Below, in pieces: positions 51,469 through 61,706 of a stretch of DNA of 64,000 nt. Under the pieces are notes generated by a model. The model worked only from the letters and a program-made list of their open reading frames with translations. It searched no databases and was not told the origin of the DNA. The DNA comes from Mycosarcoma maydis. Lineage: Eukaryota; Basidiomycota; Ustilaginomycetes; Ustilaginales. The stretch spans positions 1,798,001-1,862,000 of the forward strand of contig NC_026478.1 of assembly GCF_000328475.2 (NCBI RefSeq), given 5' to 3'. The position numbers and the translations under genes are program-made. Position 1 is the stretch's first letter. Each line of letters starts with the position of its first letter.

Positions 51469-53802
51469 ATGGCTCTCAGCTGCGATGCTGAAAGCTCCAA
51501 GGCTGCAATGAGACGATCGCGCAAGTCACCATCATCCAAAGCTCGAAAGCTGAGGTGCGCCTGGACATCAGCTTTGCTGTTCTCTGCCACGACACTCACA
51601 GGTGTCGACGCTTTCTTTGGCATCGGCGAAAAGCGGTTCAAATACGAAGGCCTGATCAATGCAGGAAGCCTCGGTCTCGACAGTATCAAGGGTCAAGTAG
51701 CCGCTTGGGGCGACTGGAACGGCGACCAATTCCTCGATGCTATCATCGTCGATTCCGATCGTCAATCCGCGAGCGTCCACCTGTGGGACCGCGCCAACTT
51801 TTCCTTTGGACACGTTCCGGCAGCATCTGTCCGCGTCACAGGAGGGTCCAAGATCACCAATGTGGTCGCAGCGGATATCAACTACGACGGTAGACTCGAC
51901 CTGCTTGTCATGTCTCAGGACGCGTCTGCATCATCCAAACAGCTCTCGATGCAAGTCTTTCTCGGAAAGGCAGACGGAACCGGCTTCGTTTCAAGTCCGC
52001 TCTCTGCTCCAGCATCGTCTCTGGCGCAGCCTGTCACAATAGATGCTTCCGGTGACATGCAGATGGACTTGCTTGGCATCCCATTCAACGCCTCTGCATC
52101 ACCAGCCAAGGACGCTTCAGAGCTCAAGATCTGGCGCAATCTGCTCGTGGATTCGTCCGACACTACCGCAGCTTTCGACATTGCAGAAGCTCCGTTTCTG
52201 GAAGCCACGAAAGCACCAGCGTGCAATCTTGCCAATCCGCACAGCTCCGCCTTTATCGACCTCAACGGCGATTGCCTTGCAGATCTATTCCTCGTCTGCT
52301 CGGAAGAGTCATTCCTAAGCTCCAAGCTAACATATCAGATCTGGACTGCCGTCAAGCCCAATTCCAATGGCCAAGGATCGGGCTTCAAGCTATCTTCGAC
52401 CGGTGAACTACCTCCTGGCACAGGAGCACTAAGCTTTGGCGATATAGACCGCGACGGGACTATCGACGTCATCTTCCCAACATGCGACCGAAGTGGCGAT
52501 AATTGCTTCATCAATGTTGCCTTTAATCGACAAGTGCCACTGTGTTCGCCGCGTATCGATGGCTTTTTCGGTGGTGGACCGGGCTACGGCCCCTTGTCAA
52601 CTGGCAAGCAGGGCAGGAATGCGTCGAGCTCGCAAGCCAGCGTGTCGGATAGCTTTTCCACAGAAAGAAAGGCCAATCTAGAGTGCAGAGAAGCTGAAAA
52701 TCTCTGTATGGCTGACGACAACTTTCGCATCAATTTTAGCACCAGCAAGGATAACGTCGACTTGCTACGCGTCCCCGTGGAGAAGCTGACGGGCGACAGT
52801 CGGATTCTGCTCAACGACATGCTTGCACCGTCTTACCTCAGTATGCCGAATGCGCTACACTTGGGCGACTACAATAAGGATGGCTATCCGGATCTCGTGC
52901 TCATCACCATTCCCGACCAGCTTGCCTCAGGCGGGCGTAACAATGTGCGTGGAAGTGGCGAAACCCGAGTGCACATCCTCCGGAACCTCGAATGCAGCAA
53001 AGTTCCAACCAGCAAGAAAGGCGACCTCGGATGTAGGCAGGATCAGCCCGAGGCGAGAACATTCATCAAGGTCGCTGCTGGAGCCAACTCGATCGAAATT
53101 CTGCGAGACGTCCGCAGTGCTAGCTGGCTCGACATTGACGAGGACGGCACGCTTGATCTGTTGCTGCAAAGGACTCCTTCCATATCGGACGGTCTGGATT
53201 CGAGTCGGCGCATCACGTTTGTGCAAAACAACTATTTTCATGACTCGTTCTTCCTAAAAGCTCTCACGCTCAATGGGGCCTGTCAGAGTCTTTGTGAGCC
53301 CAAAGATGCGCCCAAATTCCAGCCCTGGGGAACCAACTACGGCGGAGCGTCTTACAAGTTTACCGTGTTGGACCCCAACGGCGTCCGACGCGCCCAACAG
53401 GTCGGCCAACTCCCTCAGACTGCGTATCGCACTCTTCTAACTCCGTACAGCTACTTTGGCCTGGGACGCACCAACAACTACGTGGAGTCGCTATTCATCG
53501 GCTCGACGCGTCGGCAGAAGGAGCACTTCCTGGCGCTCGAAGGTGTCATCCCGAATAGCCAGGTTGTGATCAACCCATGGCAAGGCGGACGCGGTAACGA
53601 AAACGGTGGTGGAGGCCCATGGATGTGGACCAAGCAGCTCTATCTGCATCCTGGCGATTGGATTCCTTGGGTGACTGTGGTACTCATTACTACTATCGTT
53701 GGGCTGGCTATCGTTGTCATCGTGCTACACGTCAACGAGCGAAAAGAGGACGAGCGCGAGAGAAAGCGCGCGGTGCACGCGATCAATTTTGATGCGCTCT
53801 GA
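51469..53802 (+). CDS. ITFG1: FG-GAP repeat membrane protein, ITFG1/TIP (linkin) family
   Basis: Single exon of 777 aa from the ATG at 51469; the ATG at 51508 (MRRSRKSPSSKARK) is also possible. A basic start is followed by a hydrophobic signal segment (AWTSALLFSATTLTGVDA) and FFGIGEKRF. The lumenal part is a beta propeller with calcium-loop motifs of the D-x-N/D-x-D-G-x-x-D type: DWNGDQFLD, DINYDGRLD, DLNGDCLAD, DIDRDGTID, DYNKDGYPD and DIDEDGTLD. Near the C-terminus come the conserved YFGLGRTNNYVESLFIG and WIPWVTVVLITTIVGLAIVV, a membrane span, then a charged 30-residue tail. Animal relatives act in cell adhesion; the fungal role is unknown. Confidence 0.92.
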   Translation: MALSCDAESSKAAMRRSRKSPSSKARKLRCAWTSALLFSATTLTGVDAFFGIGEKRFKYEGLINAGSLGLDSIKGQVAAWGDWNGDQFLDAIIVDSDRQSASVHLWDRANFSFGHVPAASVRVTGGSKITNVVAADINYDGRLDLLVMSQDASASSKQLSMQVFLGKADGTGFVSSPLSAPASSLAQPVTIDASGDMQMDLLGIPFNASASPAKDASELKIWRNLLVDSSDTTAAFDIAEAPFLEATKAPACNLANPHSSAFIDLNGDCLADLFLVCSEESFLSSKLTYQIWTAVKPNSNGQGSGFKLSSTGELPPGTGALSFGDIDRDGTIDVIFPTCDRSGDNCFINVAFNRQVPLCSPRIDGFFGGGPGYGPLSTGKQGRNASSSQASVSDSFSTERKANLECREAENLCMADDNFRINFSTSKDNVDLLRVPVEKLTGDSRILLNDMLAPSYLSMPNALHLGDYNKDGYPDLVLITIPDQLASGGRNNVRGSGETRVHILRNLECSKVPTSKKGDLGCRQDQPEARTFIKVAAGANSIEILRDVRSASWLDIDEDGTLDLLLQRTPSISDGLDSSRRITFVQNNYFHDSFFLKALTLNGACQSLCEPKDAPKFQPWGTNYGGASYKFTVLDPNGVRRAQQVGQLPQTAYRTLLTPYSYFGLGRTNNYVESLFIGSTRRQKEHFLALEGVIPNSQVVINPWQGGRGNENGGGGPWMWTKQLYLHPGDWIPWVTVVLITTIVGLAIVVIVLHVNERKEDERERKRAVHAINFDAL

Positions 53803-54216
53803 CGGTGTATCATTTGCTGGGGCCGTACCTCTAGTCATATTCAATGAGGTTATATATGGTCATGTTTGATGCGGCTGTAGTCTGTGTCGCGTTGACGATT
53901 TAAGGTCGCGGTTGGTCTATAAGTGAGGAGGTGTAGTTGAACATGTGCTGTTCGAAGGCGAAGCTGCCGTGTCGCGTAAAGGTGTCTTTTGTGAAATTGA
54001 AGCTACGAGCTACACTCACGACTCACGACTGAAGACTGGTCTGATGCTTTCGCGAGGATCGCGTGTCAAGATTTTGAAAGACCAACACCTTTTCGACCTA
54101 GCAAAGGTTTGAGGTTGACTTGTGACACGGTGAGCCTCGCCCGCTTGCATAGTTGCCTCTGCTTTGATCTATCATCACCTTGAATCGGTATCGCGCGCAT
54201 TGAATGTTGTAGCAAA
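53803..54216. other. Intergenic region between the FG-GAP protein and RNase H2B genes
   Basis: 414 bp of 3' flank and promoter. Contains TCACGACTCACGACTG at about 54015-54031. No gene is seen. Confidence 0.5.
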
Positions 54217-55213
54217 ATGGCAGCAGCAAGCGCAGCGACACAAGTGGCCCACGCTGCCTCATCAGCGCAACAAGCAACACGCTCGATGCGAACAGGAGTC
54301 CTAATCCATCCTTCCACTGCCCACTCGGGGCGCTTCCTCGTCCTGCCGCACCCGCGGACATTGGTACCTACATACTACCTCTCTGCCTCATCATCAACCT
54401 CTTCATCCATCTCCACTGATCAGCTTTATGAGCTCTCCACACTGCAAGACTCGAAGCACGATCGATCGTGGATGATCTCCCGCTTGAACCAAGTCATCTC
54501 TTCTGGTCAACTCGACATTCTGTCTAGAATAGATGCGAGGTTCCTCGTCGTTTCGCTGCTATACAGTGTGTTGGGAGATGGAAAATACAGATCAAGGGAA
54601 GACATGTTTGAGCAGATAGCTTTGGAGCTGCACGTACGGAGATCCGAGGAATTGTGCGAAGCGATTCCGGAGCTCAAAGCCAGACTAGCGACGGGCAAAG
54701 ATAGTGCGGAGGGGCAACAGAACGAGTGGACGGATGTGGTTGTGTTCGAAAAGCTCGAAGTGACAAAGAGAGCGTTGGAGGATGTTGCGGATGTCCAAGG
54801 TTCGTTTCGTTGCGTAAGCGTGCGCTAGGTGAACGTTGAGATGGAATGTGATGTACTGATCCGACGTTTTGCACGATATGGCTGACACAGATCTGCCCAA
54901 TGGCGAGCAAGCATACCGACTCTCCCTACCGAAAACGTTCGCCCTGCTCGACAGCAAGCATTCAACCCTTTCTCAACAATCTACCTTCATCTCGGCCCCC
55001 AATACGCTAGGGCGAACCTTCGAACGCTCCTGGCCGCACGACTCAGACCCCTCACCCTACGTCTCGCTTCCGAGTCCGGACAAAGAGGCACAAGACTGCC
55101 AGGACGCTCAACAACTACGCAGTCAGATTGCAGCCGAGATCATCGCCACCTACTTACCGGACAAGTTGGCTGCTGAATACTTTGCTCATCTAGGCATTAA
55201 GGTCGACCAGTGA
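54217..55213 (+). CDS. RNH202: Ribonuclease H2 subunit B
   Basis: Two exons, 54217-54799 and 54891-55213, giving 301 aa. The 91-bp intron has gttcgt...gacacag, with the branch-like GCTGAC just before the acceptor. The triple-barrel part includes LIHPSTAHSGRFLVLPHPRT and LYELSTLQDSKHDRSWMI. The helical part includes ILSRIDARFLVVSLLYSVLG, then REDMFEQIALELH, the pattern of the Ydr279/RNASEH2B family. The C-terminus has AAEIIATYLPDKLAAEYF. RNase H2 removes ribonucleotides and RNA-DNA hybrids; B is a scaffold subunit with no catalytic residues. No C-terminal PIP box is apparent. Confidence 0.88.
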
Positions 55214-55584
55214 AATGATGCAAAACGTGACGCCGATGTTCACAGGTGGAATGTGCAATTCAGCGTGTGTTCCTGCGAGTTTTTCAGCCAAGGACGGAAT
55301 CTGAGCAGCGTGCCCATGTCAATGAGAATGTCTCTTGTCTCAACAAGCACGAACACCAGCGCAAAACACAATCCAAGACGCTCCAAGAACGATTATCGAG
55401 GGTGTATGATTGCATGACGGGGAAAACAGAGGGAGTGTGAACAAAGACTCGACGGAGCAGCCGAAACATGTCTCGACTATGCAACGACCGATGCGTCTTG
55501 TTCAAGAATGCGTCGAGACGACGTGAAAGGAAGGATTGCTAGCGTGGATGCGATACTCGAATCTATCCACCGTCTTGTCACCAC
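55214..55584. other. Convergent 3' ends of RNase H2B and NDUFS8 genes
   Basis: 371 bp of 3' flanking sequence with no further gene or repeat that I can support. Confidence 0.5.
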
Positions 55585-56376
55585 TCAACGCTGAAGATGA
55601 TCAGCGTAGATGTTGGCTGCAATCTCGGCCTCGGCACGGTCACCATTGGCGAGCAGCTTCTCCTTGTTGTACAGCAGCTCCTCGCGCGTCTCGGTCGAGT
55701 ATTCTGTGTTCTGCGTCTCGACAATCGCGTCGACAGGGCAAGCCTCCTGGCAGAAGCCGCAGTAGATGCACTTGGTCATGTCAATGTCGTACCTTGTGGT
55801 CCTTCGTGCACCATCCTCGCGCGGCTCCGACTCGATCGTGATGGCCTGAGCGGGGCAGATGGCCTCGCAGAGCTTGCACGCGATGCAACGTTCTTCGCCG
55901 GTGGGGTATCGGCGGAGGGCGTGCTCGCCACGGAAGCGCGGGCTAAGAGGACCCTTCTCGAAGGGGTACATGATCGTGTAGGGTGGGCGGAAGAAGTTCT
56001 CGAGTACGATCCACATGCCGCGCAGGATTTCGGTGAAGAAAAACAGCTGACCGGCCTTGTCTAGCGCCGAGGGACCTTTGGAGTAGTCCGGGTAGATGGG
56101 CGCGTCACGCACCTGCTGCTGTACATGCGAAGCGTCGTACGTGGCGGTCTTGGTGATCTCGGATGATGGTGAGTATGAGCTGGAGCTGACGTGTGTAGGT
56201 CCGGTCTGCGGGGTGGCGAGCGAACGTGCGATCGAAGACGAGAAGAGACGTGCGCTGTAGAGGGTAGAAGGTGCGGCGACGGCAAATCGAAGCGGCGTCG
56301 CTGTAGAAGAGGAAGCGTACGAGCGGCTGGCAAGCACCGCCGAGCGTACCAGGGATCGGTTCAATGAAGAAGCCAT
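55585..56376 (-). CDS. NDUFS8: Respiratory complex I 23-kDa subunit (NDUFS8/TYKY)
   Basis: Single exon of 263 aa. The first 55 residues are Ser/Ala/Arg-rich without acidic residues, a mitochondrial presequence. The two 4Fe-4S ligand sets are complete: Cys164, 167, 170 and 174 in [12 protein letters not shown], and Cys203, 206, 209 and 213 in [12 protein letters not shown]. The conserved [20 protein letters not shown] and [15 protein letters not shown] precede the first set. The subunit carries clusters N6a and N6b in the peripheral arm. A companion complex I gene (NDUFV2) is transcribed divergently 890 bp away. Confidence 0.98.
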   Translation of the reverse strand: MASSLNRSLVRSAVLASRSYASSSTATPLRFAVAAPSTLYSARLFSSSIARSLATPQTGPTHVSSSSYSPSSEITKTATYDASHVQQQVRDAPIYPDYSKGPSALDKAGQLFFFTEILRGMWIVLENFFRPPYTIMYPFEKGPLSPRFRGEHALRRYPTGEERCIACKLCEAICPAQAITIESEPREDGARRTTRYDIDMTKCIYCGFCQEACPVDAIVETQNTEYSTETREELLYNKEKLLANGDRAEAEIAANIYADHLQR

Positions 56377-57266
56377 GGTGATAAGTCGAAGCTAAAAGAT
56401 GCCTTTGCTGGAATGCAGAGAGTCCAAATCAAAGATAATGGGCACAAAAGAGAAGAACAGCAGAGTGCGATGCTGGGAAACCGCCGAATGCAGTTCTCGT
56501 TGTATCAAGTGCGCAGAGAGAAAGAAGATGTGGTGACCAAGGTGACAGTCAAGAAACAAGGGCGGGCGCGGGCGGAGAGATGGGTGGTGACGCCGAGCAG
56601 CAAGTGGATCCTCTACTCAGACATCACAAACTCACTGCTGGGATGATCGCGCGGAAATTTGGCTGGATGCTGACTGAATTCACGATTGGGGGTGGCTGAA
56701 GCTGAACCGGCCAAGACCGTAAGGAGCGACAGCTTCACTTCTTCCTGATTTCAAATCAACTCACGACTGGTTTGGCACGCTTGCAAGCCGCACTCGCGAG
56801 AGATCACCAGTCGCGAGCAGAAGCGACTATGTTTGAATACAAAGATTTCGAGAGTCAAATTACAAAGGTTAAATCAGGTGCGCTTCGACCCAAATTAGCT
56901 TAACGTAACAAAAGATCAGGCTCCAAGCTGCGACCAAGCGTGAAGGGTGAGCGACCAATAGCAGCCCTTAGAATTGGTCATACTCACAACTCACATCTCA
57001 TGACTGGGAACCGTGAACTCACGACTGGCAAAGTCGAAATTAAGCCTCGAGCTTCACTATGTTTGATTATTTTTACGCACGGCTCTGTGACGCAGGATCC
57101 GGGAAGAAATCGCGCTCTGGTTGCTTGGAAATCATCGTAATGGCTGCTTTGCTAAGTGGCCAGCCAAACGTGGTATCGACCAGTCGGCGATCCACTTTCT
57201 CCACCTTTAGCTCAGTTTCGTTCGCGATCACCATCACCCTGTCTCTACCCTATTCCGATTTCCATC
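56377..57266. other. Shared divergent promoter region of two complex I genes
   Basis: 890 bp. It includes short relatives of the dispersed motif (AATTCACGATTGG at about 56679-56691, ACTCACGACTGG at about 56758, TCACGACTGG at about 57018). No gene is supported. Confidence 0.6.
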
Positions 57267-58206
57267 ATGGCCGCTCTTCGTACATCTTCGCGTTTGCTGA
57301 TGCGATCTGCAGCCTTTGTTGCCAGTGCCGCTACGCGATCCAACCTTGTTGCTGTTGCCAGCAGCTCCTCTCGCACAGCCGCTAGCCGAACTCTCTCCAC
57401 CTCAGCAGCTCGATCCTCCGACTCTCTCTTCGTTCACCGCAACACCGACTATAACAACCCGGACATTCCATTCGAGTTTAACGAGGAGAATGCAAAGATG
57501 GCACAGGAGATCATCTCGCACTACCCAGAACAGTACAAAAAAGCAGCCGTGATCCCCTTGCTTGACTTGGGTCAACGACAGAACTCCGGTTGGGTCTCGA
57601 TCTCGGTCATGAACTACGTGGCCAAGCTGCTCGAGATGCCACCTATGCGTGTATATGAAGTAGCTACGTTCTACACCATGTTCAATCGCGAACCGGTTGG
57701 CAAGTACTTTTTACAGCTTTGCACTACCACCCCTTGCATGCTCGGAGGTTGCGGTTCCACAAAGATCCTCGAGGCGCTCGAATCCAAGTTGGGCATCAAG
57801 GCTGGTCAAACTACCAAGGACAACAAGTTCACCTTGGTCGAGGTCGAATGCTTGGGCGCTTGCGCCAACGCTCCCATGATCCAGATCAACGATGACTTCT
57901 TCGAGGACTTGACGCCGGAGAGCATGAACAACATCATCGACAAGCTTAGCAACGGTGAAAAGGTAAAGCCTGGCCCGCAGTCGGGTCGTCACTCTTCGGA
58001 GCCTGCTAACGGTCGAACCGCGCTCACTTCCGAGGTAAGTTTCTGACAAGTGCCTTGCGTTGAAAGGAAGATGCAAAACACTTTCTCCTCCCTGATCCCG
58101 GTTTGTCAACGGTAACAAGCTTGCTGACGTTCTCTCTTACTTTCTCACCCCTTGCTATCCATAGCCATACGGACCGGGCAAATTCTGTGTTCCCGAGTTC
58201 GCTTGA
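57267..58206 (+). CDS. NDUFV2: Respiratory complex I 24-kDa subunit (NDUFV2)
   Basis: Exon 57267-58034 and a 42-nt last exon 58165-58206, joined over a 130-bp intron (gtaagt...ccatag), giving 269 aa. Without splicing the protein would end three codons into the intron; splicing gives the conserved tail [14 protein letters not shown] presequence of about 50 residues is followed by the thioredoxin-like domain. The 2Fe-2S ligands Cys152, Cys157, Cys195 and Cys199 are present ([20 protein letters not shown]). The subunit carries cluster N1a next to the FMN subunit in the NADH-oxidising module. Confidence 0.97.
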
Positions 58207-58514
58207 TTCCTCGCTCTCGAGCTCACGCTCAGAGCCAATCTATCTTGCTTGGAGCAACCCATTTCGTGCTAGATGATTATAATACCTTCAGACTGTACTG
58301 CACTGCGACTTGCCGACCGTGTGATATCGCGTGCGATTCCGCCAGATCGTTTCAGGACATGAGGTGTCTTCAGCGAGCCCCTTACACGCAACATGCCGAG
58401 AAAGAAAGACGATTGATTTGGAGTTTTTTTTTGGGATTCACACAAACGATCCGAGATGGATATCTAATGACAGGCAACTGCACGGAAGAGCGAAGGGTCA
58501 CGCGCTCTAGGAGA
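58207..58514. other. Convergent 3' ends of NDUFV2 and MIC60
   Basis: 308 bp of 3' flanks; nothing else is seen. Confidence 0.5.
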
Positions 58515-60572
58515 TCAGGCGGAAACCATGAGCGAGGCCAAGCTAGCTTCTGTCTGGACCACATCGAGTGCCTGTTGAACCTCAAGCCTCTTTCGCGAAG
58601 CGGCGAGCCAGTCGGACGCAAGCAACTTAGGCCAACCCTTGAGCTGGTTCAACTCCCTCGTGGCCGAATCGAGGTCTTTGCGGTCCAGGTAGTACTCTGC
58701 TCTTGCAAGCACCGATGGGACGTCTTGGCCTGGTACGAGGCCCTTTTTGTGGAACAGGATTGGCGAAAGAGCAGCGCTGGCAAGGTGCGAGAGAACGCCT
58801 GAGGTTTCCGGCGAGGGGACAAGCGAGACTTGACGAACACGAGGTCCAACCTTGTCGTCGAACCACTGCTTGAGCGTTGTGAACGTCTCGACGCCCGTGT
58901 CGGCCGCTCCGCTTGCATCGAGCGCCTCGATGGCAGCGGAGAGCACAGGGTCATCGCGCGCCTTGGATGTGCCCTTGAGAACACGCAGCTGCTCCGCGAA
59001 AGGTCGCTTGGTCGCTGAAGCATCATCGAGCGCGTGCTGCACAGCTCGAACCGCAGTCCAAAGCGTGTGCACCGACAAGTTTTCATCCAGCACGCTGCTG
59101 TTGTCCAAGCTCACCTTTTCAAGGCTCTTGAGGTCTGTAGCCAACTCGTCGAGCTTGGAAAGTCGTCCACCACGCTCCTCCTCCACCTTAGCCTTGATGT
59201 CCTTCATCCATCTACGCTGCAGCTCGATACCCTGCGCAATCACTTCCTCCTTGAGCCTCTCGTTAATGATCTGACTCTGCGTGGCGAGCTCCTTTTCAAG
59301 CTTCTCCTTGAACTGCTGCGTCTGCTTGGCGTGCTCCTCTTCGAACGACTTTTGCCAGTCCGACTCTCGGCTCGAGAGCTTGTCGGCCGCCTCTTGCGAC
59401 TGCTTGGAGATTTGGGTTTCATATCGCTTAGCTTGGGCAGCCAGACTGTCTTCGACGCGCTTGGCCTCTTGACGCTTGATGGTCTCGAGACGCTGGCTCA
59501 ACTGCTCGAGGTCGATCTGTGCGCTTTCGAGGACACCCTTGGCTTTGGCACCGGAAGAAGGCGTTTCCTTGAGGAAAACAGTGAGCTCATCGATGGTGCC
59601 GGCGAGCTGGGCGATCATGGGCTCGGATGCAGAGAGGCTCTTGATCGAAGGTGCCAGGAGGGGCAGCTTGGGTGCTTCCGGGTCGGGACGCAAACGGGCG
59701 GTGGGGTGATCAGGAGCTTGAAGACCGCGGTCACGACGAGGAGCAGCATAGCCCACAGGAGCCTCGTGGTTGACAGGAAGTTCGCCGATGTAAGTTTCCT
59801 TGACCTCCTCCTTGGGACCGTTGCCTGGAGCGGCACTCTTGGACGGAGCAGCCTTCGTGTTGGCGCCAATGTCGGTCATGACTTGGACGCTGTCGACAGC
59901 ACGCTGAATTATGTTGCGGCCGTCTTTACTGGCCTCAGTGGTTTGACCACGAACCTTGGCCTCTGCCCGTTCAGCAGCTGCCTTAGCGCGGTTGACGAGC
60001 TCCGAAGTCTTGTCCTGCACAGCTTGAAGTGCAGATTCGGCCTGGTGCTCGGCTTTTTCGGCAGCTACCTTGGCCCTTTGCGCGAGCTTGTCTGCTTCAG
60101 CCTTGGCCGTTGCGCGAGCTTCGGAGACCCTGAGTCGAGCGTCACGTTCGTCGCCTGCACTCTCGCTGGCGCCTGCATCACCACTGAACACGCGACTCAC
60201 TGCACCGCTGACGCTGTCGTAGGCGGTCTTGGTGACGTCGATCGCCTTGTCTCCATAGCCATGCAGGTTGATGCTCTTGATTTCCTGGCCAACATCGTGG
60301 GTGTCGAGGTAGTCGATGATGCGCTCTCCTCCTGGAATGCTCTCTACGAAAAAGTGGTTGTATCGGTCGTTGTTGAGTGCTGCCACCGTCGAGATACCGT
60401 AGAAGACGGTAGCACCAACCGTGGAGTACACGAACAGGCGACCCAGACCGGATCTTGAGGTTCCATTCGCATCGCTAGCATACGTTCGAGCCCCAGCAGC
60501 ACCGCGAGAACGAGCTGCAGACAAAGGACCAAGTGCAGCAGCTTTACGTAAGGCAGCGGCGCGGTTCATCAT
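58515..60572 (-). CDS. MIC60: MICOS subunit Mic60 (mitofilin)
   Basis: Single exon of 685 aa from the ATG at 60572 (MMNRAAALRKAAAL), which starts an Arg/Ala-rich presequence. A membrane span follows at residues about 46-66 (LFVYSTVGATVFYGISTVAA). The intermembrane-space part begins with a long Ala/Lys/Glu-rich helix (ARATAKAEADKLAQRAKVAA). A coiled coil (QEAADKLSSRESDWQKSFEE) and the conserved mitofilin signature follow at the C-terminus (LARAEYYLDRKDLDSATREL; NQLKGWPKLLASDWLAASRK). Mic60 is the core of the MICOS complex at crista junctions. It lies 308 bp from the stop of NDUFV2, in convergent orientation. Confidence 0.96.
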   Translation of the reverse strand: MMNRAAALRKAAALGPLSAARSRGAAGARTYASDANGTSRSGLGRLFVYSTVGATVFYGISTVAALNNDRYNHFFVESIPGGERIIDYLDTHDVGQEIKSINLHGYGDKAIDVTKTAYDSVSGAVSRVFSGDAGASESAGDERDARLRVSEARATAKAEADKLAQRAKVAAEKAEHQAESALQAVQDKTSELVNRAKAAAERAEAKVRGQTTEASKDGRNIIQRAVDSVQVMTDIGANTKAAPSKSAAPGNGPKEEVKETYIGELPVNHEAPVGYAAPRRDRGLQAPDHPTARLRPDPEAPKLPLLAPSIKSLSASEPMIAQLAGTIDELTVFLKETPSSGAKAKGVLESAQIDLEQLSQRLETIKRQEAKRVEDSLAAQAKRYETQISKQSQEAADKLSSRESDWQKSFEEEHAKQTQQFKEKLEKELATQSQIINERLKEEVIAQGIELQRRWMKDIKAKVEEERGGRLSKLDELATDLKSLEKVSLDNSSVLDENLSVHTLWTAVRAVQHALDDASATKRPFAEQLRVLKGTSKARDDPVLSAAIEALDASGAADTGVETFTTLKQWFDDKVGPRVRQVSLVPSPETSGVLSHLASAALSPILFHKKGLVPGQDVPSVLARAEYYLDRKDLDSATRELNQLKGWPKLLASDWLAASRKRLEVQQALDVVQTEASLASLMVSA

Positions 60573-61706
60573 TGTGACCGTGGTGAAGTCTCCGCCTGGA
60601 TAGGAGGATCGGGAAAGCAAAATCTGTTTCTGCAAGCAGGGTGGTTGATGGTCTAGGTAAGCGAGCAAACAGGTAGGCGATCCTTTAGGACGCAAATGGG
60701 CGAAACAGAGGCGTGAGACACGAGAGGCTGCGATGGCTGTTGAGTCGTTGGAAGACTTGTGGAGGATTGACAGCGCCTGACGATGACTTCTGACCGAGAA
60801 TCACGAATCTGAATCGTGAATGGCTCTCGTGCCTTTCCAAGTCACGAGTCAACTTCCGCTTTCACTAACGTATGTGCTTTTTCCGACTCGCTTTAACATA
60901 GCAGCTGTGAGTTTCCGTGTTCGTGGTGCACCGTTGCGTCGATGCACGATCACGCAGTTTCCTCGATTCGGAAAGATTCGTGATTCGCGAAGAGCCGGAT
61001 CCGAACTGGAATTTAACCCGCCAACTAGAACCTACACGCTCCATGATCGTCACATGTGGATTTGTCTGCCAGTCCCGGTGTCAAGGCTTAAAATAACACT
61101 GCCACAAGCCGTGCGTTGCTTGGTTGAACTAACGCATGCTTGCGGTGAGGTGACTCTGCTGTCCCTCCCCTGTGCCTACATGAAGTCAAACAAATTCCGA
61201 GGTTCAAGCTTGCTGTATGTCAATAAACTCTGAGTCAAGCTGTGTTTTTTCGGTGCGGCAGAATGCAGGCTAGTAGTACAAGATGCGATGGAGCTGGGTT
61301 GTGTGTGAAGACAAGAGAAAATGGAGAGGAACAGCACGAGCCGCGAAGTCGTTGTGTTACTAGTGCTGGGCAGAGGGACCATCAATTATGGGTATATGTA
61401 TTGATCGCTTTGCAAAAAGCATTCAGGAACGAGACGAGAACCAGATCTACTTTAGTTGTGAACCAGATCTAGTCGGGGAACCAAATAGGGGCGGGACCGG
61501 ATCTACCAAACACCAGATCCAGACATGAAGCGTTTCAAATCAGGTCAGATCAGGTTGCAACTAACGCGGGGAGAAGCAAGTGGCAATGAAAATGTAGTGC
61601 TCAGGGCGGAAGCTGAGCATAGCTAGGCGATTACGCCAGAGCGAATTGAACCCTCTCTCCACTGAGAGGATGGTCAGGAGGCTCCAGCCGTCGCATTGCG
61701 GCATCT
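60573..61706. other. Intergenic region upstream of MIC60
   Basis: Dispersed motifs lie at about 60800-60820 (AATCACGAATCTGAATCGTG) and 60977-60990. A direct repeat GAACCAGATCTA lies at 61438-61449 and 61460-61471, with further CCAGATC/GGATCTA words up to 61520. No gene is supported. Confidence 0.55.

Noticed and set aside
59034..60458. A 474-codon plus-strand open frame opposite MIC60
   Set aside because: It lies wholly antisense to a well-conserved gene, and the encoded sequence is Leu/Gly/Val-rich with no family resemblance. High-GC genes of this type often leave open antisense frames.
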